DNA of 64,000 nt from Melampsora larici-populina 98AG31 (GCF_000204055.1 NW_006768786.1:176818-240817); one strand, 5' to 3'; counted from the first letter of the stretch, positions 12,641 through 24,493 are shown. Translations and numbers: made by a program. Notes: a model not told the origin generated them from the sequence alone.

Positions 12641-15247
12641 TAACAAATGATGTCATGATGTTAGAAAGAGAAATATATCATCTACAATGCACATATTACC
12701 ACACACGTGTTATGTTAATAATGAGATGTTGCTATGCTACACTCAATTCATGCCAGTGCAAGTATGCACATTTGTTCCAAAGTGACAGTGCATTTTCAGT
12801 GACCAATGGTGATTCCATTGGTCAACACAGCTTGGATGTCTGAAATGGATCAAACAATCTGATGATTAGCTTTTTGACAGGGCATGGATTCTTGGGTGTG
12901 TTTTTGACCTCCATCCTAGCTGTTCAGAATCCTCTTTGCCTTGTAGCAGGACCGGTTGTATGCACACTGAGCAAGCCTGATTATGATGCTTGCTTTTTTG
13001 CAAGGCAATCCATCTGATTAAAGATTCAATTGTGTTGTATTGTTTATTGTGCGCAAACAAGGTGTCATACAACAATTACACAACTACAAGCTGAGTTGGC
13101 TTTAGCCATTAAACAGTGAATTGCTAATCTGTCTCTGCTGGTAATTTTGCAAGAAGGGTTGGTGCAGGTACATCATCCTCATCCCCACAAGACACATTGA
13201 ATAAATACACAAGGTAAAAGCTGGAACAACTGTGGGAAAACAGGGTGGGAAACAAGTATTAGTGCAATTGTTTTCTTTGGTGGCTGTGTTTTGGCAAGAT
13301 TGACTTACTGTCAAAGTATCTGACCATTTGTGAAAACCTTGGCCAGACAGTGTGTCATGAAACAGTGGCAGCTGAACTGGAAAGCTTTGTGGGTTTGTTC
13401 ATTCAGATCAGATTTGTATGTTTGAATGGTGTTGTTTGACTAGTAGCTTGGACAGTAATATGCAGCACATCCTGATGAAAAAAGAAAGTTTAGTCAGAAA
13501 CAAATGTATTAGAATTTTGGGGGACAAGGTTGAAGGTGATACAGGGCAATTGAGAGTGATTACAGCAACAGTGTGTACACCATCAAAGTTGTAAAGGTAA
13601 CCATCCAAGACCAGAACAGTGCTGCATGTTGGTGGAGGCAGTCATACAGACATCATGTCAATGTCCTTGACGTGGTAGCACATCAACAAGCACACACAGA
13701 GAGTTTTTAAACAAATCCAAAACTCTTTTAGTAAGATTTAGACTGACATTGTTGTTGAGCACCCTTTGTGAAGAGTGATTTATTTAAAGTATTTGTTAAA
13801 TCCTTTGTCTTCAGCTGGGATCAACTGACTGTCAATCTTGCAGTTGATCAGGGCAAGATGTGCCTGTTCATATGTCACCTCTTTGATGGGTCTATACCGG
13901 GTCTAAGGAAAGACCTGTGTGTGCATATTGACATGCTACAAGGATATTTACATGCTGAGAGGAGACAGGGGGTGCCTGGAGCTATGAGGGTGTATTCCAG
14001 GATTTGAACCAGAAGGCAGGGGAGATAGCTGTTCTTGCAAATCACCTGTGCAAATTGGGCCATCAAAGGCAAAAAACATTTGCCAGGTTGGTGCACAAGT
14101 GGGTAATTGGGAGGATGAGATTGAAGGATGCACAGAGAAAGGATACAATTGATTCAGCTGCCTTTTGGGTGTTTGTGAAATCGGAAGCTTTAGTAGCCAC
14201 AGCCACAAATCTGAATAGGTCTCAAAGGGAGAAAGCCAAGTATAGGTCAGGAAAGTCTTCAGAGAGGGAGGGTGGAAATTTAAAGAGTAGCATTGATATT
14301 CTGACAGAGGCAATGGCTTGTTGAGTGGATGAGACCAGTGGATGTGAAGTTTTATAAGGCTTAACAACTTCATTCATTGTGTAAGTGATGGAATATAACC
14401 TTTGACAAATTTCACCAGAGGTATTGTGGGTAGGTTGGTTGGACACCAACAAGACAGGTGAGATCAAGCCATGGTGTATGAAAGGCTGACACTGTTAGTG
14501 GCAGGTCTCAGTTAGCAACTCTCACTGGCTCTCCTAAAGGCCAGCACCTCTGAAGCTTGACCAGCACTGAATCTCTGCTGCAGTACATATCAAAGCTCAT
14601 AACTTCAAGCTTACTTTGGGGAGGGCCTTAGAGATTTATGAAGATCAAATGAGTGGTAAATTCTCAAGACATCATTTTGATTGAAAGTTCTTCTTTTAAA
14701 CAAGAAGATGAACATCTCAAAATCAAATCTTAGAAAATCTAAAAAAATAAATCAAAAAACTTTTGACCTGTTTAAAGTTTTTATCACTTTTCATTTACTC
14801 ACTCTCTCCTAATCAAGGGTTTTTTTAAATAAAAACTTATTCAAGGTTATGATATACGATTAATTCCAGAAAAAGATCAAACAAAAAAAAATCAAACAAA
14901 CAAACTCAAACAGACAAGATAAGATAAAGAAAAACACACAGATAGAGATAGATAAAAAAAACATAACCCTTAATCCGAACCAAAAACCTCTACAAAGAAA
15001 CCAAAAACCCCAACAAAGAAACCAAAAAAACCAAAAAAACCAAAAAAAATCATAAAACCAAAAAAATCATAAAAGAAAAGAAAAGATCATAAAAGAAAAG
15101 AAAAGATCATCAAGAAATGAAAAAAAGTAAATCCATGAAATTTAAAAGTGATTTGATATATATAAAAAAAATACTTCAAAAAAATATGTAAAGCGTGTTT
15201 GAAGAAAAAACCTGGACTTGGGATATATGTTTGGATGGATGGATAGT
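12641..15247. other. intergenic, no supported gene
   Basis: Several 70-140 codon ORFs (for example 13768-14007 and 14004-14324 on plus, 13948-14373 on minus) overlap one another and show no recognisable domain. The last 550 bp, 3' of the bZIP gene, are A-rich on the plus strand with repeated CCAAAAAAA and AGAAAAGATCATAAA units (about 14990-15110). Confidence 0.45.
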
Positions 15248-17158
15248 TTAAAAAGCTTGAGAAGAGTTTAATTTCATGATTCGTTTTTGTTGTTCAGAAG
15301 CCACTAATTGAGCTCTACCAAAGCAAACCAAAGAAGAAAAAACGATAATCAGACCCGACTGCTTTGTGAAATGAAAAGAAAAAAAAAATCCAAATTTTGT
15401 AAATCAAAAAACGAAATGGAAACCAACTCAACTGTTCTTTAGCTTGTAAGACGACTTTCGAAACTTCCATCACAGTTTGTTCACACCTAGCCACCTTGGC
15501 AGGTAACCCATTAAGTTTATGAGCTTGAGTTAGATTAGATTCTTCTTCTCTTCTTTTCTTAATACCTGCTTGAGGATGAGGATGATCTTCATCATACCCA
15601 AAAGCATGATGATGAGGATCATCAAGAACCGAAGAATAGTTTAAAGGATAAGGTTTGGAAGGATGAGATAATGATCCAGTAGATGAAGAAGGGTATTGGG
15701 ATGAGAGTAATTGGTTTGGTGTACTCGGATTCGATCGGCTGTAGGATGGGTTCATGTCTAGTGAGTTGGTCGGCTGATGGTTTGGGTTTAGTACCGGTTC
15801 TAGGGATGAATAGAATGGTGGAGTGGATTGGTTTATGTTGAAGGGATCAAAGAATGAGATATCACATCTTGGATTATAAGTATTTGTGGAATGATTTCCT
15901 TGGTTTGATTCGTGATCATCTGGTTTGTTTTTGGGGGGGAAATGGAAAAGTCGTATTCATGTTAGTTAAATAGAACAAAGTATTGTCAGTATTCAATCAC
16001 TCAACTTGATGTTCCTTGATCATAGAGACGATTAGGTTCTAGTTTACTCGAATGTCTTGAATCTTGAAGTAAATGAGATGGAGATGAAGATGGTTGATGA
16101 TGCGAAGAAGATGTGATGATCGAAGGATAAGGTCTATGAGAAGTTGAAGCTGTTGACCATTCATTTGATTGAGCTTCCAAAGTGTTTGGAGTATGAGGAG
16201 CCGAGTTTAAGATCGAATGATTTGCTATTGATGAACTAGGATTATTATTAGCCGAGTTAGTATTAGATGTGTTGTTGTTGTTGCTTGTTGGGTTGTTTGA
16301 TGAACTGTTTTGTTGGTTTAGAAACTTTGGGGTGGTGGTGGTGGATGAAGTGTAAGTGGTTGAGAATCTACAACAAGTACAATGTGAACTTGATGGATTG
16401 TTGCTTGATGAGATTCCATTTTGGTTTTGTTTAATTTTATTTTCTAAATATGAAACTTGTTCACATTTGATCTTAACCTTTTCAAAAGAATCATCATTTC
16501 AGAATTCAAGATTTATCCTCGATCATCAATCATATCCTATTCAAATCATACTCACTTCAAGGTTAGCCGTTTTTACCAAGACTTCCTAAAGAATTCATTA
16601 ACATTCAGATCATTAACGTGTGCATGATTTGAGATTAGTGTTGATGAGTACTATTTGATGAACGAGAATCAGGAAATTAACACTCACCATTTCCTTTACC
16701 GCATTTTGTAGTTCAGTCACAGTGTCTTCTAAACTCTATTACATAAGAAATCGAATTCGTAAAAAGAAAAAAAAAAGAGAATCCAATCCAATCATTTAAG
16801 TAAATCAATGATCAAGAAACTCATCACGTAATCAAACGAAATCACAAAGTAAAACTATGAATGAAGAAATATAAAAATAGAAATCAGTCAAGAATCAATC
16901 AAAGCAAGTACTAACTTTTATGTAAGTTTGACGACGTAAACGAAAAGCAGCTTGAGCATCTGCATTTTTCTTCTTCTTTGCAAGTAATTCTAAATCATCT
17001 TCATCTGTTTTGATACGTTTGATTGACGAATTAGGTGATTGATTAATGATAGGTTGATGAGAATGAGAATTAGAATGATTTTGATGATTTTGATGATGAT
17101 GATTTAAATTCGATTGAGAATTGTTCAAGGTATGTTGAATTAAATTATTCTGATGCAT
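15248..17158 (-). CDS. bZIP transcription factor, YAP/AP-1-like basic region (448 aa, 6 exons)
   Basis: Exons 16916-17158, 16688-16735, 16556-16585, 16006-16477, 15433-15919 and 15248-15314 join in phase to 448 codons plus stop. Residues 1-60 are Asn/His/Gln-rich. The basic region at about 63-81 (KKKKNADAQAAFRLRRQTYI) has the invariant Asn and Arg of bZIP proteins (N-x7-R), with Phe before the Arg as in fungal YAP/PAP1 factors. The zipper continues through two tiny exons (SLEDTVTELQNAVKEM, then EVLVKTANLE) into VKIKCEQVSYLENKI. The middle is Ser/Thr/Asn/Pro-rich, likely an activation region, with a Cys pair HCTCCRF just after the zipper. The C-terminus (VVLQAKEQ...QQKRIMKLNSSQAF) is helical. 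It should bind DNA as a dimer in the nucleus; its target pathway cannot be told. Introns cut the zipper at nearly every turn, which makes gene prediction here error-prone. Confidence 0.88.
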
Positions 17159-18867
17159 GGTATTGATACTTCCTTTTTTGGTAAACAGTGAGAATAAAAA
17201 AATTGGATAGAGATGGGTTTTGGATTGGTTTTCTTGTTTTACAAGAAAGAGAAAGAAAGAAGAAGAAGATAAAATTCGTCGGTCTTTTTGGGTAGGTAAG
17301 TAGAGAGAAAAAAAAGAAAGTTGTAAAAGGGAAAAAAGAAAAACCAGTATAAAGTTGATGATGATAATTGAATGAATGAGATTGGATTTGTTTGGTTTTT
17401 TGCAGCCAAGTGGATGAATGCGATTGGATGATCTACTTTCTCATGAATCGACTTGTAGGGTATGAAGTAAGTTGTATGTATTTGATTTCAAACTTTCAAT
17501 AAAGTAAACTTGATTTGATTTGATTGGTTGTAGTTCTGATATGATATGATAGTTCTATATAGTTGATCGATCAAAAGAGTTTAGATTGATTAAAATAAAA
17601 AATTAGATGATTGATGTCAATTGTATCTTGTTGGTCACCACTTCTTCTATTCAATCAGAATCAAGTCAACAAAATGTTTGTTATTCAAGATTTCAATATT
17701 TGAGATTCTTAAAGAATCTAAAAAGTTCATAAAAAAAAGAAGAAAAAAGCAATAGAATCAGATTGAAAACTTTGTTCAATTTTCTTTTGTTTTGTTTGTT
17801 ATCTCGTGCTTTTAATGGTGATGATGATGATGATGGTAGATGACTAAAACTTAAAGATCTAATTGAAATCAAGTCAGCAATTTATAGGAAGATGGATATA
17901 AGTTGGATTAAGTTTGGAAAGAGATTGATCAATTACCATCAAAGATTTGCATCAAAACTAAAGCAAAAAAAAAAAACACCAGCCGAATGAAGTTATCAAT
18001 CAAATATCCACTTTAGATTGAATGATGAGATCAATGATAGCTTGGATTTGTTTTGATTTGTTTTGATTTTTTGGTAAGCTATAATCTATCTGTTTTCCAA
18101 TTGGTTAAGTAATTTCTTTGAACTGATGAGATGAGATGAGATAAGATGAGATACTAAGATTGAATTGGATTGCAGAGATGACTTTAAGAAGTTTAGAATA
18201 AGGTCAAAGTGCATACAATTAGTCAATCAGTTTACTTTGATAAAAATATTTAACCTACTCAATTTCAATTTACTTTATTTCTCTTGATATTCTGATTTGA
18301 CTTTACTAGTAGAACCTTTCAAAAGAAAAAGTCTTTCAAAAAAAAACCCCAAAAATTATTACACACAATTTCCAAATCCCAAAAAAAGATCTTGATTCAA
18401 AAGTTAAAATTGTAAAATAAAATGTTGTAAAATCAAAGAGTCTCTGAATCGAAAAATTTTCAAGTTAAAGTTTTTACTTTTACAAACTTTTGATTCAAAA
18501 TGATCGATAAGTTTGAACTCAAAACTCAAATCACTCAACTCTTCTTACAAACCCTTTTCCGTTTCGTTTATCGTCATCGCTGCGTAGTTAAATTTAAGAC
18601 CATCTCACTTGTTCAATCGATGAATTTCAATTTACAGTCAATTCAGTATTCAATTCAATTCAATTCAATTCAAACTTCGTTTTAAGTTTCTCGTACACAC
18701 ACATATATCTCTTTCATTCAAACATCAGTACACTTTGACACTCTACAAACTGAACCTGAGAAAAAAAATCTCAATGTAGACTAGTTTCACTTTTTTCTTT
18801 CCAAAACATTTCATCAGTTCCAATTGATCATTTTGATCCCGTGTTATTCCGTGTTGAATTGTAAGTA
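17159..18867. other. AT-rich upstream region with simple repeats
   Basis: 5' flank of the bZIP gene and left flank of the Tc1-type element. Contains runs such as (GATGAT)n at 17818-17836, TTTTGATTTG repeats near 18050, (GATGA)n at 18125-18150 and (CAATT)n at 18645-18670. The ORF at 18500-18685 is not supported. Confidence 0.5.
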
Positions 18868-18955
18868 TTACTTTTGCTAAAAAGGAAGCCCGGGTTGAAA
18901 TAAAATAAAATAAAACGTAGCCCAGAATTTCGCCGCAGTCACTGCAGTGAGTGTA
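18868..18955 (+). repeat. left TIR of the Tc1-type element
   Basis: About 85 bp matching the reverse complement of 23345-23434 with few differences. Includes AAGCCCGGGTTGAAAT, GTAGCCCAGAATTTCGCCGC and, at the inner end, the perfect palindrome TCACTGCAGTGA, a plausible transposase recognition site. Confidence 0.85.
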
Positions 18956-19080
18956 TGTACAGCAGCAGACACAGTCAGAGATTTTGCAGGTGCAGCCCCG
19001 CCTGCAATCTCAACCAATTTGATTCAGCTACTTCAAGAGAGCCTACCACCAACCAATCAATTTTCATACTTGTCTTCTTG

Positions 19081-20310
19081 ATGGGGTTCTGTAAATATTC
19101 AGCTGATATCAAAGTGCTCGCGGTTCGCTGGAGTCTTCGAGGACTTCCAAGATCTTTAATCCGACAGCAACTCAACAAGCAAATTTCTCGCAGATCCTTT
19201 GGCCGATGGATTGAACTCTACCACCTAACCCGTGCAGTCATACGCGATCCCGACACCTACGAACGCCGTGGTCGGCGCCAGCACTTGAATGCCACGGATC
19301 GTAGATTCATGGAAGAATTGATTCTTGACCAGCCATCCCTTTTCCTCGACAAGATTCAAGAAAAGCTTTACAATGCGCATGGGAAGATGCCTTCCATAAG
19401 TACTGTTCACCTCGAACTTCAGAGCCGCCTTATGATAAGCTTGAAGAAGGCCTGTGTCAGTAACACTCGGAAATCCTTGATGCCAAAGTTGAAATGGATG
19501 CGCGATATGATGGGCTATCCGTCCAATTTCTTGGTGTTTACAGGTCAGTCCAATATCACTTTTCATCTCATATTTTCTCGCAATCTTGTATTGAAATCCT
19601 CTGTTGTCTCACTGGTTGCAGACGAGAGCGCAGTCTGTGGGAGGGATCTGCTACAAAAACATCAGCGAAGCAAGATTGGAGTCCGCACTACTCGCAAGGT
19701 TCCTAAGATGCATCAAGGTCAATATTCACTCCTTCCAGCCATCACTTATGATGGCTTGCTGGCTCTTTCAGTTCTTGAGGGGCCGGTGAACCGGAAGCGA
19801 TTCGAGAAATTTTTGAAGTATAGCTTAGTTTGTCATTGTACCTCTACTTCAATACCCATTACTCCACACTGAGATCATTTCAATGTACAGCTTCCTCGCA
19901 TGAATCGATTTCCAGCAGACAATAGTGTCTTAGTACTGGACAATGCCTCAATTCATCGTGGTGGATCAATTGCTGAGCTCTGTCGTAAGAAAGGTGTGTC
20001 TGATCTCATCATCTTTCCTCTGTCGTGTTTCCAAATCGCTAATTCGAGCGGGACAATTTCAACTTTAGGTATTCTTCTTCGTTACTTACCACCATACTGT
20101 CCTGAGTTGAATCCGATTGAACTTGGATTCAACGCCTTCAAATTTGACCTTCGACGATCACAAGTACTGGCTACCAGGACTAATCCGATTGGACCAATAC
20201 GAAGGGCTGCTCATAAGACATTTGGCCCCAAATTATTACCTAAGTTGTACCACCATTGTGATTATCGCACATTCGATGAAGTCCTCGATCGTAGAATGGG
20301 TCACATATGA
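19081..20310 (+). CDS. DDE_3-type (IS630/Tc1) transposase, 337 aa, 4 exons, intact
   Basis: Exons 19081-19543, 19622-19827, 19891-19993 and 20069-20310 give 337 codons without a stop. The N-terminus (residues 1-50, KYSADIKVLAVRWSLRGLPR...) is a helix-turn-helix of the kind used to bind the TIR. The catalytic triad is visible: first Asp in VFTDES (its codon is split by intron 1), second Asp in VLVLDNASIH, and Glu in YCPELNPIEL, with 34 residues between second Asp and Glu (DD34E). An upstream in-frame ATG at 18955 would add 42 residues but lies at the TIR's inner edge; 19081 matches the usual family start better. Intron 1 (78 nt) has no in-frame stop, so unspliced RNA would only gain 26 residues there. 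Predicted to cut and paste this element and related MITEs at TA sites. Confidence 0.88.
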
Positions 20311-20589
20311 CTGATTTCGGCCAATGAGGTATTTGCATTATCCTATCTGTAGTTTTCGAGTTTCTTGGCTCATCTATTCAATTTCTTTCAAATCATCAAA
20401 ATCAATCTTATCAATCTTTTCTTCGAGCGATTCGTTCTCAAGCGTCTTCGGTGCAACTAAACTTCAAATCGATCAGCATCAGACCAACAAGTTGAAGATT
20501 ACATCTCTTCTACATCTCCCAATCAAATCGAGTCCACCCAAAGTCTTCAAATCCTCAACTTATCAAATCAAATCAAATCGGATATTCAG

Positions 20590-20830
20590 TTTCAAATCAT
20601 CATTCAATACAAGAAACTATAGAACCAAATCAGATTGATTCAATGGATGAATAATCAATCCTTCATTATCAAATCATCATTCAAAACAAGAAACTACATA
20701 TCAAACCAAATCAGATTGATTCATTTGATAGATCTAGATCAAATCAGTTTTTCATTATCAATCATCATTTAATTCAAGAAACTATTGAACGGAATTAGAT
20801 AGATCCAATGGGTAGATTTAGTTTTATTTA
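20590..20830 (+). repeat. imperfect tandem repeat, about 3 x 85-95 bp
   Basis: Three successive units containing ATCATCATT(C/T)AA...AAGAAACTA followed by ACCAAATCAGATTGATTCA or a variant. Lies between the transposase and the convergent accessory gene, in the element's non-coding spacer (20311-21542). The rest of the spacer has recurrent GATCGA/TCGAGCT words but no ORF I trust. Confidence 0.6.
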
Positions 20831-21542
20831 TAATTCTTGTAATAGAAGGATGATGGTCTTCTGGAGGAGACAATCGATTGAAATCTAAGATGAACTGTTC
20901 TCTGTTTCGGCTGAGCCCGAATATACATAAGAGACAAGATTAGGTGGATCTTGAGATGATCAAATGGGCCACGAGCACCATGTCACTCTTAAATCGATCG
21001 ATCCTAGGAGATTCAAATGGTCTAAAAACACACTTCCTTGTTTTGTTGAGTGTGATGTAAGAAAGATAAGATTGAGCTAAAAAGTTCCCTCGATCCTGGG
21101 ACAAACAAAAGACACATTGTGTCAAACCCAGAGCGAATCTCCATGTCTCCAATTCATCGAGATCCGGCTTAATCTGACGCTCGATCATCTGAGGCTACTG
21201 GGCTTTGGGAGGGGATCAGATCGACCAGGATCGAGCTAAAGTGTTAGCTTGATCTTACTCTAGACAAAAGACACTCCATTTCTACGCCAGGGGGGCGATC
21301 TGTGTCTTCAAAAATCTCGAGCTTAGTTTGAAGCTCGATCATGCAAACTGACCTTACTTTGTATGGAAGGGGCACAGTACCATAATTCTTAATAAACATC
21401 ATGATTGTATTTCTTTTCAAAGTTTAAATTTGATATACCCACTGATAACAATGATGGGGGGTTAAAATCCGCATAAGGCAGCATAGAGCGATCAGTTAAC
21501 AAATGTTTTTGCCTGGATTTCCGAGCGGAATAGAGCAAGCAG

Positions 21543-23244
21543 TTAAAAAATTGAAGTTCGCCTTGATTTTGGAGCAGCCCTTCTTTCAGGCTTCATATTA
21601 CTTATATGCTTATGAGCATCTCCATACAGCATAGTTATTGAAGCCTTAGACAATCCCTGTTGAGCTAGATCTTCTCGAGATAAGTGTGTCTCTGTGATCA
21701 TTCTATGGTCGGTAATTTCTGCATCTTTTAAGATCTTGCGAAGGTGCTGCTTTCTGTCATCTGGTAATGTGCAGAACTTGAGGAATCCTTCTGTTCCATT
21801 TTCAGCAAAGGGATCATATGCAAAAGGAGGTGATGACGACACATGAGTAGAATCTTCAGGTGTATTCTTTCGTTTACGAGGAGTGCATGGGGTAATTGGT
21901 GGTTCGACATCGCCAGCTGGTTGCTTTTGAGGTGATCGTACCGCTTCCCCAATGGCCCCTGCGAGTCCGACCACGAGTTGAGTTATAGCGGCAGGGGTGA
22001 AGCTGTTAACATCAGGAGTTTCACTTGATGAAGTGAGAGTTTCGTTTTTGGCTTTCTTGCTGAGGTCGTATTTGAAATGGGCGGGAGGAGTATCTATGTC
22101 AACCTCATCTTTGTGCTGGCCAATGAAACACCTAAACGTCAGCTTACATAGATAATAAACAATGGTGTTGGGCTCACTCGTAGCTTAGCCCAGTCTTCTG
22201 CTTTTTCAAGCGTCAAAACAAAGTAACGAGTCGAATCGGTTGGATCTGTCACAATCGGACACCTTTTGTGGTAGCGGCCATCCATCTTGTGGTGGTCAAG
22301 AAGGTCACTTGCAAACTGGTCCTCCCGATCGCCAGCGGTTTGTTGTGTGTCGTCTGATCCACGTTCGGACTTGGGTTGGAGATCATATAAAAAGACATCA
22401 GTCCAGTTTGATGACAAGGGTTAGAAGACAGACAATCTCACCTCTTTGGTGTCAAACAAATCCCTATCAATTCCTTTTTTCACCTGAAGCTTGTGCATGC
22501 GCTCAGCTGAAGCAGCAATTTTCTCGGTGCGAGCAGCCTGAAGAAATTCAAAAACAAATGAGACATGTGGTGATCACCTGGCTTGATCAGATGGGACGGA
22601 CTCACTTTTTCAGCTTGAGCTTTGACCTTGTTTGGATGAGGTGCAACATAGGTGATCCTAGACTCCCGACCGGGAAACACAGCATTGCCTTCTTCAACCC
22701 ATTGTTGGACCTTGGCTTCGCTTAACTGCTTTCGAGCCTTCAAAGTCTTTGGGAAATCAGGATGTGATTTGATATACCAAGTCCACACACCAGGATTCTT
22801 CTTGCTGTTTGATGAAAGCTTGATCAATCTTTCAAGTGACTGCTTATCGTCCTTGGCAAATTCAGCACACTTTGCTTTGAGTTTCTCCAAATCAAATTGA
22901 TCCGCCCTCCAAGGAACCACACAGTCAGAGCAAGAGATCTGTGAAAACCCTGACTTGACCGTCTTGCAAGGAACCCAAAATTCACAGTCAAAGTTGAAGG
23001 TATATTCGGTGTCGTCTTGATTGTCTTGTTCATTGTTGATACTTGGTTGAGGGCTCTGTAAGATGTGGAATAGACAAAGGTGAGTATATTGGATAATATA
23101 CACAATAGGTGAATAGCTTGAAAACATCACCTGAGCAGTATCAGATTCCGGGGAATCAACATTGACACCTTCATTGACCAATGGATTGGATGGGGAAGAA
23201 TAATCAAGAAAGATTGGGTTGACGTGCTGGTGCTTTGATTTCAT
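21543..23244 (-). CDS. transposon accessory protein, unknown function (about 483 aa, 5 exons)
   Basis: Exons fit as 23131-23244, 22606-23055, 22442-22537, 22178-22369 and 21543-22142; the last intron would be only 35 nt (acceptor at 22143), so that junction is tentative. Residues about 55-80 contain a Cys cluster, C-x5-C-x11-C-x2-C (CEFWVPC...CSDC), a possible zinc-binding knuckle. The middle is charged and helical (ERLIKLSSNSKKNPGVWTWY, VQQWVEEGNAVFPGRES). The C-terminal 75 residues (FLKFCTLPDDRKQHLRKILK ... LSREDLAQQGLSKASITMLY) resemble a SAM-like five-helix domain. It is not a second transposase. Lying inside the TIRs and convergent with the transposase, it probably serves transposition (DNA binding, complex assembly or targeting), but that is inference only. 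Confidence 0.68.
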
Positions 23245-23344
23245 ATTTCAAGAGTGCTGAAAAAGATTAGGTAGGATGGATTCGTGAATATGTGGACAGT
23301 AGTAACCCACCCAAGAGGATCATCTGGACTGCGGATGCTCAGCT

Positions 23345-23434
23345 TCCACACCCACCGCAGTGACTGCGGCGAAATTCTGGGCTACATTTGTTTCTATTTT
23401 ATTTCAACCCGGGCTTCCTTTTTAGCAAAAGTAA
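23345..23434 (-). repeat. right TIR of the Tc1-type element
   Basis: Reverse-complement match to 18868-18955; the inner end has the palindrome CCGCAGTGACTGCGG instead of TCACTGCAGTGA. Confidence 0.85.
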
Positions 23435-23648
23435 TATAAAATTCATTTTTTTTGGAAACAGGGAATATCTACAATCTGTTATGTATGTATAGTGAACGGC
23501 AGGAAAGACAAATAACCCATAAGCAAACAAAAGACATAGATTCCACATTGATGTGGAATCTCGGAAAGCGGCGGAGCTGAGTTTTGATAACTACATCACG
23601 TGATGTCTGTGCCGCAGTTGTGTACAGATCCACGTGACTACAACATCT

Positions 23649-24198
23649 ATGTAACCTAACTAAGTCCCTCTTGGACAAACGAGTAGTTGAGAGAGGGACT
23701 TATAGCTTATCCACGAAATTTGGCGTGTGAGCCTGTGGACCTTTGGCTGGAGCATTTTTCAAACTAACGCACTGCATTATCTTGCTTACAAAAATCCCCT
23801 GGAGCCAAGAAATGAATTATTCTGCAAATCATTCTACATACACAGGTCTTTATAGATAGAGACTTACCCCCAGGAAGGTCATCAAAACATTGATTGAAAA
23901 ACTTCTCTTTCCTGTAAACTTTGAGTGTGGTTGAGAGTTTCTCAAAGACAGGAGTAAATGACTCTCTGAATCCTCTGCAACAAATCACAGAGGATGGAAT
24001 TTATCCAAAACATTGAGCTTGAATAGATTGATATCCATTTGGTTTGGCATGCTGATACCAGCACAGGTGTATGTAGGATGATAAAATTGCCCCAGCCAAA
24101 GGTCCACAGGCTCACACGCCAAATTTCGTGGATAAGCTATAGCCTATAAGTCCCTCTCTCAACTACTCGTTTGTCTGAGAGGGACTTAGTTAGGTTAG
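23649..24198. mobile_element. Mutator-like MITE with long TIRs and 11-bp target duplication (550 bp)
   Basis: The outer about 120 bp on each side are inverted copies (TAACCTAACTAAGTCCCTCT ... ACGAGTAGTTGAGAGAGGGA ... TCCACGAAATTTGGCGTGTG ... GGACCTTTGGCTGG). CTACAACATCT occurs directly outside both ends (23638-23648 and 24199-24209). Long TIRs with a 9-11 bp duplication are the Mutator (MULE) signature. No transposase; the 74-codon ORF inside (23764-23988) is not recognisable. Confidence 0.75.
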
Positions 24199-24231
24199 CT
24201 ACAACATCTGTTTCTGATCTTTCAAGTTCTG

Positions 24232-24239
24232 AGGGAATG
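24232..24239 (+). repeat. left 8-bp target duplication of the hAT composite
   Basis: AGGGAATG, identical to 35479-35486. hAT transposases make 8-bp duplications. Confidence 0.7.
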
Positions 24240-24241
24240 TA

Positions 24242-24493
24242 GGGCTGTGACCCAACCCTGAGAGTTCAGGGCCGGACCCAGGGCCAAATTCAGCCCTGAC
24301 TGAGCCCGATGACCTCTGGAAACTGCTCAGGGCCGGTAAGAGACTGGTGTGAAGGCGTTTTTTTGGCAAAAAAAGGGTCAGCACCCCGGCCTGGTCCGGC
24401 GCCCAAGGGGCCATATTCAGCTGTCATCGAGCAGGATCTGGATGCCCCGGGGCGCGTACCATCAGCTCTGTGAAAGGGTCCGGGTCACAGCCC
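24242..24493. mobile_element. 252-bp MITE inserted at the tip of the hAT element
   Basis: Begins GGGCTGTGACCC and ends GGGTCACAGCCC, flanked by TA on both sides (24240-24241, 24494-24495). Its interior is GC-rich (GGGCCGG, CCGGCCTGG, CCCCGGGGCGCG), unlike the surroundings. Removing it with one TA brings the hAT tip (TAAGGCAACGCAGC) next to the hAT target duplication, so it inserted after the hAT element. Confidence 0.68.

Larger units (their letters stand above)
18868..23434. mobile_element. Tc1/mariner-superfamily DNA transposon carrying two convergent spliced genes (4567 bp)
   Basis: Bounded by inverted repeats of about 85 bp that start TTACTTTTGCTAAAAAGGAA at both tips, each flanked by the dinucleotide TA (18866-18867 and 23435-23436), the target duplication expected of IS630-Tc1-mariner elements. 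Inside are an intact DD34E transposase gene (19081-20310, plus) and a second multi-exon gene (21543-23244, minus). Ends, target duplication and both reading frames look undamaged, so the copy may be young. It is much larger than a minimal Tc1 element (about 1.3-2 kb) because of the second gene and a 1.2-kb spacer. Confidence 0.85.

Noticed and set aside
13948..14373. 141-codon minus ORF and overlapping plus ORF 14004-14324
   Set aside because: Opposite-strand overlap with no recognisable motif; at most one could be real and nothing favours either.
16356..16589. Plus-strand ORF opposite the bZIP gene
   Set aside because: Shadow of the bZIP exons; the minus strand has the motif and the phase-matched splice sites.
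19225..19566. 113-codon minus ORF inside the Tc1-type element
   Set aside because: Lies opposite the transposase, which carries the HTH and catalytic motifs.
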